Notes: a model not told the origin generated them from the sequence alone. 64,000 nt of DNA from an uncultured Ignavibacteriota bacterium (GCA_903861125.1 CAIOTF010000023.1:124001-188000), one strand, 5' to 3'; counted from the first letter of the stretch, positions 28,023-37,944 are shown. Numbers and translations are program-made.

Positions 28023-29891
28023 CTATTCATCAATATCGTATTTCATTTTCTTTCCTGACGATGTAAGCAGTATATTGACCTCTCGTTTTAGTTCTATAAT
28101 TTTTTCTTCTCTGCCTACCGAAACCTCGTGCCATTCTTGTAATTCTTTTAGCTGTTGTTTTAATTCTTCTTCCGTCTTTTTGCGTTCGGTGATATCCTGG
28201 AAGAAGCCAGAGATTTTACGTTGTGCCAGATCCGCATTTCCTATGACATGAATGTTGCGAAGGTTGTTTTTCGCAGTGGTAATTTCCAACTCCATATCAA
28301 ACGACTCACCCTGTTTGATAGCGCGCTCCACGGCCCGTTCAATAATCGGTCGTGATGCGGGCGTGTAGAAATTGATGCCTTGGCCTACCGTCAGATTACA
28401 AGTGATGTCCAATTCGTGGATGTTGTAAACCGTTTCAGTCCAGGTTTGCTGCTTTGTGTCAATATCAAATTCCCAGCCACCGACTTTACCCAGCTTTTCG
28501 GCTTTGGCAAGCAAGCTTTGATTTTTCTGCAGTGCCTCCTCTGCCCACCTGCGTGCCAGAACCACTCCTATGCTAATGCCTATGCCTTCAAAGAATTCGA
28601 TGATTTCCAATGTAAAACGATTCTTATTGCGGTCGGCAAGGTGCAGCAAGCCAATGATATCAGCGCCTGCGCGAATGGGAATTAAGGCAAGTGATAAAAA
28701 GCCGACATGGATACAACGGTTACGTGGATGCAGCCTGGGATCGGCCTCCGGAGGAATATCTAAAAATGGAAGCGAGTTATTGGTCCAGGCACTTCCGCTG
28801 GAAGTAAAAAGCGGGTTGGTGAGATCATTTTTCCCGCTGAGAATCAAACCACATGTACAGTCAAGGCTTATGGTGCCGTCATCATTCCTGCAAAGCCCGC
28901 CTGAGGGGTATCGATGCGTTAAAGTGTTCTCAGCCATTAAGAACTCGTCAGAATAACCGAGGGAAGCAACAAACGGATAATCAAAACCTGACTTAAGCCG
29001 CAAACCTACCGCATCATATCCGACCGCCTGCTTGATTACTGCAACTAATTCATTTACGACTTCTGTAGCGGAAATATCGGAGGCAAGTATTTTTAGCACC
29101 TTAGTCTGTAAAGAAATTAGCTTCTCGTTACGCTTACGCTCGCTAATATCGGTCGAGATTTCTAATATACCAATCTCATCACCAGAAATGTTTCGCAAAA
29201 GAGAGCTTGAAACCTGAACAGCCAGTGTCGTTCCATCTTTTCGGTTAAACTCCATTTCCCCATTCCATACTCCGGTTTGATCTACCCGACGATGCAAATC
29301 TTTTATCAACATTTGAGAATTTATGGTCAGAAAAAAGTCTGTTGACTTTTTCCCCAGCACTTCTTCGGATGTCCAACCGTAAAGAGTCTCTGCAGCAGTG
29401 TTCCAATACATGATATTACCCTCAAGGTCAGTTGCAATTCCCGCACTCGATATCTGGTTGAGGATTAAAGCCTGGAAATGAATCTGCTCCTCAATATGTT
29501 TGTGCTCTATCCTGGTTTTCGATTCTGTTAGTTCCCGTTCAATAGCTGGTAATAACCGTTTCAGGTTTCCCTTCATCACATAATCCCGGGCTCCATGTTT
29601 CATCGCCTCAACTGCTCTCTCTTCTCCCATTGTTCCCGAGACAAATATGAACGGAATGTCATCACCCCGCTTTTTCAAGATGCTCAGCGCTTCAATACCG
29701 TTAAATGTCGGCAATTTGTAATCGCATAGAATAATGTCCCATTTCTGAGATTCGAGAGCAGAAATAAATGCAGCCTCCGTTTCGACCCGTTCAAACTGAA
29801 CATCGAAGTCACCCTTTTGTACCTGACGCATTATTAATAATGCATCATCCTGAGTATCTTCAACCATAAGAATGCGGTATAACTGTTTCAT
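28023..29891 (-). CDS. REC-PAS-GAF-PAS signalling protein without kinase domain
   Basis: This 622-residue protein has a receiver at 5-125 with Asp57 (ILCDYKLPTFNG), a PAS domain (about 145-265), a GAF-type domain (about 275-455) and a second PAS (about 465-580). It ends in a coiled tail of the form ELQEWHEVSVGREEKIIELKREV. The GAF region carries a Cys cluster (GGLCRNDDG, LDCTCG, NRCIHVG) of a type seen in many uncharacterised sensor proteins. There is no HisKA or HATPase, so it must pass its state on by contact. ATG 29891 is preferred over 29927 because GAGGTT lies just upstream and this avoids overlap with the preceding gene. Confidence 0.88.
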   Translation of the reverse strand: MKQLYRILMVEDTQDDALLIMRQVQKGDFDVQFERVETEAAFISALESQKWDIILCDYKLPTFNGIEALSILKKRGDDIPFIFVSGTMGEERAVEAMKHGARDYVMKGNLKRLLPAIERELTESKTRIEHKHIEEQIHFQALILNQISSAGIATDLEGNIMYWNTAAETLYGWTSEEVLGKKSTDFFLTINSQMLIKDLHRRVDQTGVWNGEMEFNRKDGTTLAVQVSSSLLRNISGDEIGILEISTDISERKRNEKLISLQTKVLKILASDISATEVVNELVAVIKQAVGYDAVGLRLKSGFDYPFVASLGYSDEFLMAENTLTHRYPSGGLCRNDDGTISLDCTCGLILSGKNDLTNPLFTSSGSAWTNNSLPFLDIPPEADPRLHPRNRCIHVGFLSLALIPIRAGADIIGLLHLADRNKNRFTLEIIEFFEGIGISIGVVLARRWAEEALQKNQSLLAKAEKLGKVGGWEFDIDTKQQTWTETVYNIHELDITCNLTVGQGINFYTPASRPIIERAVERAIKQGESFDMELEITTAKNNLRNIHVIGNADLAQRKISGFFQDITERKKTEEELKQQLKELQEWHEVSVGREEKIIELKREVNILLTSSGKKMKYDIDE

Positions 29892-29898
29892 AGTAACC

Positions 29899-30336
29899 TC
29901 AACTAATAGGGGGTGGTTCATTGACAATCAGCCAATAGAGTCCTAGATATTGGATTGCATCGGCAAATTGCTCAAAATCTACCGGTTTTCTTACGTAGCT
30001 GTTTGCACCGAGCTTATATCCGGAGAATATGTCCTGCTCTTCTTTGGATGAAGTGAGAATAACAACAGGGAGCAATTTCGTCTGCTCATTAGTACGAATG
30101 CGCCTGAGCACTTCCAGTCCGTCAATTTTCGGAAGTTTGATGTCGAGCAGAACAACTGTAGGCAATGTGCGCTTCATTCCTTGATACATACCGGTTTGAA
30201 AAATATAATCGAGTGCTTCGGCTCCGTCGTGCGCAACAACAACCTTGTTAAGAATTTTTTTCTTGATTAATGCGCGAATGGTCAAATCCACATCGTCGGG
30301 ATTATCTTCCACCAGAAGTATAATTTTGTTGTCCAT
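29899..30336 (-). CDS. Rcp1-type single-domain response regulator
   Basis: This stand-alone receiver of about 145 residues has the Rcp1-family pattern: ILLVEDNPDDVDLTIRAL, the insertion LDYIFQTGMYQG, phospho-acceptor Asp65 in VVLLDIKLPKIDG, LTSSKEEQD and a long C-terminal helix. Rcp1 proteins accept phosphate from phytochrome-type kinases, and the gene lies right after the phytochrome-type kinase at 30394. The start is uncertain: ATG 30336 is used, ATG 30348 is nearly as likely, and a TTG at 30387 would add 17 residues. It is followed 7 nt later by the REC-PAS-GAF-PAS gene. Confidence 0.88.
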   Translation of the reverse strand: MDNKIILLVEDNPDDVDLTIRALIKKKILNKVVVAHDGAEALDYIFQTGMYQGMKRTLPTVVLLDIKLPKIDGLEVLRRIRTNEQTKLLPVVILTSSKEEQDIFSGYKLGANSYVRKPVDFEQFADAIQYLGLYWLIVNEPPPIS

Positions 30337-30393
30337 ACTGTTTCTCATTTTGTTAGGAAAATGGATGTCGCCTTTTACGGCAAGCAATATTGT

Positions 30394-33300
30394 CTATACT
30401 AGAGTAAAATAGAATGTTGCCCCTTTCTCCACTTCGCTTTCTGCCCAGATTTTACCGCCATGGCGGCTGACGATACGCCTAACGGTAGCAAGCCCAATAC
30501 CCGTACCTGAAAAATCAACTGATGAATGCATTCGCTGAAAGGCTCCAAACATTTTTTCGGCAAACCGCATATCAAATCCGGCGCCGTCATCGCGCACAAA
30601 ATATGTTCGCGTGCCATTTTGTGCAGTCACGCCAAACTCTATCTGAGCCTTTGCATGCCGAGAAGTGAACTTGAATGCATTTTGCATAAGATTCGCCAGG
30701 GCAATGTTTAAAAGTTCTTTGTCCCCGTTCACCGTTACATCAGGAGAAATTGAAAACTCAACATCGCGGCTGGGATCGCTTTTTTGGAGTTCGTTCGCTA
30801 TCTCTTGGGCAACGCTGCTTAAATTCAAACTTTTCCGTTTCAAATCCAGCTGACTCACACGAGAAAGAGAAAGCAAATCATCGATCAAGCGCCCCATGCG
30901 CTGCGTTGCCGAACGGATTCTTTGAAGTTTGTCCTTTCCCTGATCATCGAGCTCGGGGGCATAATCCTCGAGGAGAGCCAGGCTGAAACCATCAATGGCC
31001 CGTAACGGAGCGCGCAGATCATGCGAGACGGAGTATGAGAAGGCGGTGAGTTCTTTGTTGGCTAAATCTAATTCACTCGTACGCTCAAGAACTCGCGTTT
31101 CCAATTCAGCATTGAGTTTCTTGATTCCATCCTGAGCCCGCTTGCGTTCAGTAATGTCCGTTGACATTCCACCGATGGCGTACACTTCCCCCTCGCTATT
31201 AAATAATGGATACTTGATGGTCAGGTATGTGTGCATTCCATCATGTTCCGGATTGTGCTCGTCGATGATCTTCACTTTCCCGGATTTCATTACCTCCACA
31301 TCATTCTTCCAATGCTCTTCAGCGGCCTCTTTCGGCATTACACCTTCTCTCGTTTGCCCTACGAGTTTTTCGCGAGATTTTGAGAACAACAATTCCAGTG
31401 TCTTATTCACCAGAAGGAATCTTCCTTCGGTATCGACAACATAGATCAACGATGTTGAATTATTAATAATGCTATCCAGCAGTGCTTCGTTCACCTTTAG
31501 CGTTTCTTCCGCTTTCTTTCTTTCCATTTCGGCGTGCACGCGCGAGGAGATATCTCGGATGTTACATTGGATAACGTTCTTGCCGTCCACAACATACACG
31601 TTGCTCACAAACTCCACTTCGTGCCGTTCGCCGTTGTGGGCTTCCATCGCCATGTCTTCGTATCGAACATATCCCTTCTCTTTTAATTCCTTAAAGTTAT
31701 CCTCGTTTGCAATAGCATCTTTAAGAAATCCCAATTCCCAAACTTTCCTATTGAGAAATACTTCCTTCGTTAAACCGAGCAGTTCAATCAAGAACGGATT
31801 GACATCCACAACCCTCCCTGTTTCGGCATCGAGGATCAGAATGCCGTCCTGCGCAGCCTCAAAGAGACGGCGATAACGCATCTCTGAACTCTTTACATTT
31901 TCCATCAGTTGCATCTGCCCTTTGTAAAAAAGATATTGTTGATAGCGATATAAAAAACCTATGCCTGCACCTCCGCAGAAAAATAACGCAATGGAAAAAA
32001 TAATAATCTGCCACAATTTTTCATTCAGGGATTCAAACGCTTCTTCCTTATCCGTTTTGGCAACGATGAACCAGGGTGAATTCGGAACGGAGCGCACATA
32101 ACCACACACTTCCTGACCGCGATAGTCAATGCCTTCCACATAACCCGAATAACCTGTAGCAGCTTTTACTGCAAGAACATCTTTTTTCGTTAATGGGATC
32201 GTTAAGTTCAATAATGAATTGTTGTAGAATTTGATATCATTCAAAAACGTGATACAATTACTGTCTTTACGGATAATAAGCGTTTCGGATGTCTTGCTTG
32301 GTATTGGCCATTGTTTAACGATGGGGATGAGATACCGCTCAGGACTGATTCGTAACATAAGCACTGCAATGACCCTGTTTGGAAAATGCTCTTCCAGAAT
32401 TGGGACAAGAAGTTTCAGGTAGACTTTTTGATCTTTATCGTTCCGATAAAAATCCTGAAAAACAATGTTTCCGGACAGAACTGAATCTCTCTCTTTTTGG
32501 TCAGCGACTACTCGTATTTGTCCTTCAATCTCCGGGTATTGTAATATTGAATTCAATTGTGGATCCAGCAGCAGAATCATGTTATAGGAATAAGCATTCT
32601 GTATTTGTTCCATCCACGTTAAAATCGATTTCTTTGCGTCGCGGTCATTGTTGGATTGTATGTATCGTTTCACCGATGCCGAAAATGCAAAGTTCTTATA
32701 AAATAATCGTCCATCTCCAATACGTTCATTTCGCCACAGCGTCATTTGATTTACTTTTAATTCCGAAATGGCAGAGAGTTGTTCCGATATTTCGGTGCGT
32801 AAGTTCCTCTTAAAGGATTGATACAAATTGGCACTGCCGACGATAATGATTGTCGTAAATACGATAAACATCACAATGATAAATATTGGCACAAACGAAG
32901 ATGTATCTTTTTTGAGGCTGTTGGCATGCTGAAGTTGAAGCCCCGCGCCAACGAGCATACTGAACGACAAAAATAGAAACGCCAACGAAGAAGGAAGTGA
33001 GGGCGGAATAAGGTTTGCGGTATACATCAATGGCGTTTCAAGCAGATACGCAATGAGCATAATTGAAGCGGTGAAGAATACCAGAAGAGACAATAGTAAC
33101 GTTGCCCATCCCCTTTTTACGCTTACAAGAGTTGACGAAAGAAATAATAAAAATGCCAATGCGCACAGAACAAAACAGATTGCCGTTAGCGGAGACATGT
33201 GCCCGATTATTATTTTGTCGAAGGAGTTTTCGATGGAAAAACCAAGATGCTCGATTTCCGGATGGATACCCTTAAGCGAGACGTATAATAAGAGAAGCGC

Positions 33301-33582
33301 ACACAGCCCAATTACCACACCCACGAACAGACCGATGAAATGTGTTCTACGATTTATCGAATAACGCTGGCGGAAAAAGAGAGCGGCTCCGAACAACACA
33401 AAACAAAGCGCTGTGCTTGGAGCCATTGGAATATTTGTTATTCCGTACGTGGCAAACATATGAAGCCCAAGAATCCAACCGAGAAGTGTAATCAATCCAA
33501 TACTTGCTGCCGATATGGCGCAGAGTTGGGAAAGAAGTTCCAGAATAGTATTTTTCTTTGGTTGTTCTATTGAGTGTATCAT
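30394..33582 (-). CDS. Membrane histidine kinase with phytochrome-type transmitter
   Basis: This 1062-residue kinase has seven or eight N-terminal membrane helices (about 20-245), an extracytoplasmic Cache-like sensor (about 260-500) closed by another helix, two PAS domains (about 555-805) and a coiled coil. The transmitter shows His854 in SVSHDLRAPLRAIDGFS, then NAFKFT, DDGAGFD and GTGIGLATV. This transmitter type is typical of Cph1-like phytochromes and partners Rcp1 receivers such as the next gene, but no chromophore domain is present. The ATG at 33582 is chosen over the GTG at 33594 because GGTGGAG precedes it. The stop is 58 nt before the partner start. Confidence 0.9.
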   Translation of the reverse strand: MIHSIEQPKKNTILELLSQLCAISAASIGLITLLGWILGLHMFATYGITNIPMAPSTALCFVLFGAALFFRQRYSINRRTHFIGLFVGVVIGLCALLLLYVSLKGIHPEIEHLGFSIENSFDKIIIGHMSPLTAICFVLCALAFLLFLSSTLVSVKRGWATLLLSLLVFFTASIMLIAYLLETPLMYTANLIPPSLPSSLAFLFLSFSMLVGAGLQLQHANSLKKDTSSFVPIFIIVMFIVFTTIIIVGSANLYQSFKRNLRTEISEQLSAISELKVNQMTLWRNERIGDGRLFYKNFAFSASVKRYIQSNNDRDAKKSILTWMEQIQNAYSYNMILLLDPQLNSILQYPEIEGQIRVVADQKERDSVLSGNIVFQDFYRNDKDQKVYLKLLVPILEEHFPNRVIAVLMLRISPERYLIPIVKQWPIPSKTSETLIIRKDSNCITFLNDIKFYNNSLLNLTIPLTKKDVLAVKAATGYSGYVEGIDYRGQEVCGYVRSVPNSPWFIVAKTDKEEAFESLNEKLWQIIIFSIALFFCGGAGIGFLYRYQQYLFYKGQMQLMENVKSSEMRYRRLFEAAQDGILILDAETGRVVDVNPFLIELLGLTKEVFLNRKVWELGFLKDAIANEDNFKELKEKGYVRYEDMAMEAHNGERHEVEFVSNVYVVDGKNVIQCNIRDISSRVHAEMERKKAEETLKVNEALLDSIINNSTSLIYVVDTEGRFLLVNKTLELLFSKSREKLVGQTREGVMPKEAAEEHWKNDVEVMKSGKVKIIDEHNPEHDGMHTYLTIKYPLFNSEGEVYAIGGMSTDITERKRAQDGIKKLNAELETRVLERTSELDLANKELTAFSYSVSHDLRAPLRAIDGFSLALLEDYAPELDDQGKDKLQRIRSATQRMGRLIDDLLSLSRVSQLDLKRKSLNLSSVAQEIANELQKSDPSRDVEFSISPDVTVNGDKELLNIALANLMQNAFKFTSRHAKAQIEFGVTAQNGTRTYFVRDDGAGFDMRFAEKMFGAFQRMHSSVDFSGTGIGLATVRRIVSRHGGKIWAESEVEKGATFYFTLV

Positions 33583-33707
33583 GTTTTGCTCCACCGACAG
33601 TTTATTAACTGTTGAACCTATCTGTGCCGATGATGAGAATAGTTTTCATAATACACCCCATGTGTCATCAAGAACAAATTGGCTTTGTTTTCATTGCTCA
33701 ACGCGAA

Positions 33708-34016
33708 TCACTTTCTTTTCTTTAATGAATCATTAATTCTCAACTGTTTTACTTCTAATTTTTTCCTTCCCAATTCTATATCCATCTTTTTCAACTTGAT
33801 GTTGGCCTGTTTAAGCTGTTTCACAATAATTTTGTACGCTTGTAAGAGCACTGCGGTTCCTTCTTTTGCAATTCCCTGTCGTTCCTGCAGCTTTCCCACA
33901 AGTTCCTCATTCTTGCCCATGATTGCGGAAAGTTCATCGTTCATTATTTTTCCCCAATGGCGCACTGCCTTCCCTCGGTGCTGCTTCCATTGTCCTTCCA
34001 TTCGATCCCAGTTCAT
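33708..34016 (-). CDS. CsbD-family stress protein with C-terminal coiled coil
   Basis: This 102-residue protein starts MNWDRMEGQWKQ and continues with GKAVRHWGKIMNDEL and GKLQERQGIAKEG, the CsbD signature (usual length 60-70 residues). CsbD proteins are abundant under general stress; their molecular function is unknown. Here a Lys-rich helix of about 45 residues (about 58-102) is added after the domain, which is unusual. The ATG at 34016 is chosen because the family begins MNWD and AAGGAA lies upstream. It stands alone among signalling genes. Confidence 0.8.
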   Translation of the reverse strand: MNWDRMEGQWKQHRGKAVRHWGKIMNDELSAIMGKNEELVGKLQERQGIAKEGTAVLLQAYKIIVKQLKQANIKLKKMDIELGRKKLEVKQLRINDSLKKRK

Positions 34017-34387
34017 AGTGAAAGTTCCTTTCTTCTTAACGTTCAGCATTACTATTGTACCCTTGGTCGATGGTGGGAAGATAGCTTCCACTGCACCGTG
34101 AATAAATATACTGATGGCGATATAGAGACGTAATAGTCCGAATGGAGTAAAAAGGGATTAATCCATTTTTTACGATGAAATGCTCGTCGGAGGAGTAAAA
34201 GCACGCGGGAATATGAATTGTTGAAATTGTTCGAAGGATTATGAAACAACAATACGAGGGAGTGTAAAAGATCCGTTCAAAAGGTTAGCCTCAAACATAT
34301 TTTAGTAATATCGAATATAGATTTTAGACTACACTATTTGGAAGGAAATCTATGATGGTACTTGTGAAAGGGTTGGTCCAAATGGTA
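34017..34387. other. Intergenic gap upstream of the CsbD-like gene
   Basis: This 371-nt gap must contain the leader and promoter of the CsbD-like gene on the minus strand. I see no convincing promoter pair, terminator, RNA gene or coding frame; two short open frames here lack family features and ribosome-binding sites. Confidence 0.4.
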
Positions 34388-35053
34388 TTAATTTTTCTTT
34401 TCTTCTTGGGAATGCATTGCTATCTGAAGACGGTTATGCAGTGCTAATTTTTCCAGAATATTGTGCACGTGACTTTTAACGGTAAGCCAAGCAATGTTGA
34501 GCCTGTCGGCAATTTCCTTATTGCTCAAACCATCGGCGATAAGCACCATAATTTCACGTTCCCGTTTTGTAATACTGGGTGTGCTGATATATTTTCCCTC
34601 TCCTTTTTTCAGCGCATGCTCAATCACACTTGAAAAAAGCGAGTCGGTCAATGATGGTGGAATGACTTTTCCTCCTTGCGCAACAATGCGTATGGTTCCA
34701 AGAAATTCCTTGATCGTTGCTTCTTTCAATATAAAACCCGATGCACCTGCCTCCACAAACTCAATAATTTCTGTTTGTGACGGTACAAAACCCATGCCTA
34801 TCACTTTCACGTTCGGCAAGTTTTTTCTGACCGTTGTAATAACTGAGGGTTCTTTGATATTCTTTAAACTTCCATCTAACAGGATAATATGAGGTTTTGT
34901 TTGGCGGGCTATTGGCAGAACAGTACTGCTGTTTTTCAATGTTGCCACAACGCGCATATCCTTCTCTCCATTGATTTTGGTTTGGATACCATCACACAAT
35001 ACGCGATTGTCTTCAATGATAAGTATTCTATATTTTTTTATAGAATGTGGCAT
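34388..35053 (-). CDS. NarL/LuxR-family response regulator
   Basis: This 221-residue regulator has a receiver at about 8-130 with DNRV near the start and phospho-acceptor Asp60 in IILLDGSLKN. The LuxR-type HTH spans about 150-215 (TKREREIMVLIADGLSNKEIADRL, TVKSHVHNILEKL). It should bind DNA as a dimer at an inverted repeat. The receiver lacks the usual Pro after the Asp loop (DGSLKN in place of DxxMP), and the Lys site is ILKEA. No kinase is adjacent; the nearest are the 30394 kinase and the kinase-less PAS protein at 35815. Confidence 0.9.
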   Translation of the reverse strand: MPHSIKKYRILIIEDNRVLCDGIQTKINGEKDMRVVATLKNSSTVLPIARQTKPHIILLDGSLKNIKEPSVITTVRKNLPNVKVIGMGFVPSQTEIIEFVEAGASGFILKEATIKEFLGTIRIVAQGGKVIPPSLTDSLFSSVIEHALKKGEGKYISTPSITKREREIMVLIADGLSNKEIADRLNIAWLTVKSHVHNILEKLALHNRLQIAMHSQEEKKN

Positions 35054-35814
35054 TAAATATTCTTGTTCCTGTATCAGTTTTTCATTGGTTGGCTGATATA
35101 TTGTTGGATATTAAATAATTTATTTATAATAGTCAAAATATTTGAATCGACTATTTTATCACAATTCCGTATGAGTATAAATATGAACTGTATATTGATC
35201 ACAACAATCATATTATCAAATCGGAAATAATCATTTATTCTTTACCTTTTAGAATAAGTTGATATGGATTGTCTTAAGGCGAGAGATCTTCGACTACAAT
35301 TTATCGGCTTCTAGTTATTAGCAGCGTAAATGTAATACTGAGGTCAGGACAAAAATTCAAATTGCGGTGAATATCGAGAACTAATCTTCTTATTGTTTCG
35401 ACTAGCAAAGAACAAAAGCCTTAAATGTAGGCCTCCGTTAAGGACTTAAGACCTAAATGTTGCTCTCGGACGAGGACTCAAAACGCGTATCGACTATTTA
35501 ATAAGGGCTTACAGACTGACACTTTTGTCATACTTTTTCCATCCATTTTGACTCAAAAATTATCCATTACTATGCAAAATGAGTCATTTGCAATTCATAA
35601 CTGATTAAAATTTATACAAAAATAATCCTAAAATGCTCTCAAGGAACAAAATTCAGTAGAGACCTTAAATAAAAAATTATAAAAATTCTGTAAAGCTCGC
35701 TGCGATCCAGGATCTGCGATGTCGATTGGGCTCCGTCGAGAGGCTCACGCCCGCAAGGTGTTAGGTGCCGTGTTTGGTTATGACCCATACTTGGATAGAC
35801 CGATGATGATAACT
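35054..35814. other. Long AT-rich intergenic region upstream of the NarL-type regulator
   Basis: These 761 nt have no supported gene. At 35441-35454, AGGACTTAAGACCT is a near-perfect palindrome (12 of 14), with related CTTAA-containing sites near 35273, 35420 and 35661. A GC-richer patch at 35700-35790 contains imperfect inverted repeats (GGGC...GCCC) and GTTAGGTGCC, unlike the AT-rich flanks, and may be a remnant of foreign or repeat DNA. The rest shows nothing I can name. Confidence 0.4.
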
Positions 35815-37944
35815 TTATTTTTTTGATCTATTCCGTATTCTCTCGGCTTGATCGGGATAGAGTTTGTCAACACAGTTTGGACAAATACCATGGGAAAATT
35901 GTGCGTTGGTATGCTGAGTCACATACGACTCTACCTGTTCCCAATACCCTTTATCATCCCTGACCTTTTTACAGTGCGCACAGATCGGGATAATGCCGGT
36001 CAATGTTTTCACTTCGGCCAGCACGCTTTGCAGTTCGGCAATTAAACGTTCGCGCTCTTCTTCACCTTGCTTGCGTTGAGAAATATCGGTGTGGGTGCCG
36101 AACATCATTAGCGGTTTCCCATCGGCAGATCGTGTAATAACACGGCCGCGGTCCAGGATCCAAACCCAGGTACCGTCTTTATGTTTCATCCGGCATTCGC
36201 ACGTGTAATAGAGACGTTCTCCCTTAAAGTGCTGCTCCAGAAGTATTGCAGATTTCTTCAGGTCGTCGGGATGAGTATGGACCTCCCACGTTTTAATGCT
36301 TACCGGGGACAACTCTTCGGGCATATACCCGATAATCTCAAACCATTTTTGGTTAAAGACAACCTCTCCGGTCTGGATGTTCCATTCCCATGTGCCAACA
36401 TTGGTTCCTTCAATAATGCCTTGCAACCGCATGCGTTCATTATTCAGAATCTCTTCCGATTTCTTACGTATGGTGATATCGCGGTAGTTCAGCAGTACTC
36501 CATTAATCAATGGGTCATTCACAAGATTTGCAGCGGTAAGTTCTATCTGTTTGTAATTCCCATCTTTGCATTTATATCTGTATTCCACTTTTGCCGATGC
36601 GTTATCTGTTTGTAGAAGTGTATAGAATTCTTTTTGAATCCGCTCGAGATCATCAGGGTGAACCGTTAACCAGCCATCGGTGCCGATTAAATCGTGGGGT
36701 TGCCACCCAAACCATTTTTCAATATTGGGACTCTTATATTTCATTAAACCATCAATGCCGATGACACCGATGACATCCGAGATATTGGCAATCATCTTCT
36801 TATGTCTCCCCTCACTTTCCAGTATCTCCTCTTCGGCACGTATACGGTCGGTAATGTCGTGGATGATGGAGAACAGAATGTATTTTCCCTGATGATCAAT
36901 TGGAGAAGAATGCACTTCTACGATCCGGACAGTTCCATCGGATAATTTGTGGTGAAAAATAAAATAATTATTCCGATGTTCAACAGCACTTTCCCGTTCC
37001 GCACGAACTTGATCTTCCGGCAGAATGTTAATTGCGCTGATATTCATGGAGCAGAGTGCCGATCTTTCGTATCCGTAAAATTTTGCTGCCGCAATATTTG
37101 CGTCGAATATATTGCCGGTTCTCGGGTCAACAAGCATCATCACCGCGCTGTGCTCGCGGAACATACTTCTAAAATTCTCTTCGCTTTTCCGCAGTCCCTC
37201 TTCGGCATATTTCCGCTCGGTCAGGTCCGAAACGGTAACAAAACATTTGGCGCCGTTCTCCATAACAGCGCCGGCAAGCTGAACGGTCAGCCGCTCTTTG
37301 CCGTTCCGCACCAGGATCACTTCGCAAAATTTACTGACGTTGTTGTAGAATACTTTTTCAAGAAACGTGTTGAACACCGGCTTAGTATCCTCGGAGACAA
37401 AAAAACCGAACCGTGCTTTCAGCAGCAGAGAACGCTCTTTGCCGAGCAGCGCTGCCCCGAAAACATTCAGCTGAAGTATTTCCCCTTCTTTGGAAAGGGT
37501 AAAATAACCCGCTGGGGCAAAGTCGTATAATTTCACATACTTATTTTCGGCAAATTCCGCTTCTCTCAGATGCGCGCGGTTCAGCTCTTCGTGTGTTATG
37601 AGTAATTCGGCAGCGCGTGCCTCTTTCTCAAAATTCTGGAACAGAAGTTCTTTGTTGGCGATCACCAGTTCGGCGGCGCGCGCTTCTTTCTCAGAATTCT
37701 GAAATAAAAGTTTTTTGTTCGCTATGACGAGATCGGCGGATATTACTTTTTCCTTCTCGGCATTCTCCGACAGCTGCGCATTCATCATCTCCAGCTCGAT
37801 CTGGTGCACTTCCAGTTCATGAACAAGTTTCAGTGCATCAATTTCGGATGATGGCGTACCGGTTTCCCGTTTCTTGCTTTTCAGCAGTTCTTCCGCTTGT
37901 ATGCGAAGAAGTTCGGCGTTCGTTTTGTCGTTGGTGTTGTTCAT
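35815..37944 (-). CDS. Multi-PAS protein with CxxC...CxxC tail, no kinase
   Basis: This 709-residue soluble protein has an N-terminal coiled coil with a duplicated unit (VIANK-LLFQN-EKEARAAEL, about 70-120), a PAS-like domain (about 135-250, YDFAPAGYFTLSKEG) and three more PAS domains (about 255-630). The tail has CAHCKKVRDDKGYW and FSHGICPNC. The tail is about 80% identical to that of the 14930 protein, so the two are paralogues in their output end. No catalytic or DNA-binding domain is present. AAAGGA precedes the ATG. Thirteen copies of a 5-bp repeat lie about 100 nt upstream. Confidence 0.85.
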   Translation of the reverse strand: MNNTNDKTNAELLRIQAEELLKSKKRETGTPSSEIDALKLVHELEVHQIELEMMNAQLSENAEKEKVISADLVIANKKLLFQNSEKEARAAELVIANKELLFQNFEKEARAAELLITHEELNRAHLREAEFAENKYVKLYDFAPAGYFTLSKEGEILQLNVFGAALLGKERSLLLKARFGFFVSEDTKPVFNTFLEKVFYNNVSKFCEVILVRNGKERLTVQLAGAVMENGAKCFVTVSDLTERKYAEEGLRKSEENFRSMFREHSAVMMLVDPRTGNIFDANIAAAKFYGYERSALCSMNISAINILPEDQVRAERESAVEHRNNYFIFHHKLSDGTVRIVEVHSSPIDHQGKYILFSIIHDITDRIRAEEEILESEGRHKKMIANISDVIGVIGIDGLMKYKSPNIEKWFGWQPHDLIGTDGWLTVHPDDLERIQKEFYTLLQTDNASAKVEYRYKCKDGNYKQIELTAANLVNDPLINGVLLNYRDITIRKKSEEILNNERMRLQGIIEGTNVGTWEWNIQTGEVVFNQKWFEIIGYMPEELSPVSIKTWEVHTHPDDLKKSAILLEQHFKGERLYYTCECRMKHKDGTWVWILDRGRVITRSADGKPLMMFGTHTDISQRKQGEEERERLIAELQSVLAEVKTLTGIIPICAHCKKVRDDKGYWEQVESYVTQHTNAQFSHGICPNCVDKLYPDQAERIRNRSKK

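Noticed and set aside
35700-35790. Integron attC-like site (GTTAGGTGCC with upstream inverted repeats)
   Set aside because: No matching RYYYAAC core lies 50-150 bp upstream on the same strand, and there is no integrase or cassette gene. It is only a GC-rich patch with imperfect inverted repeats.
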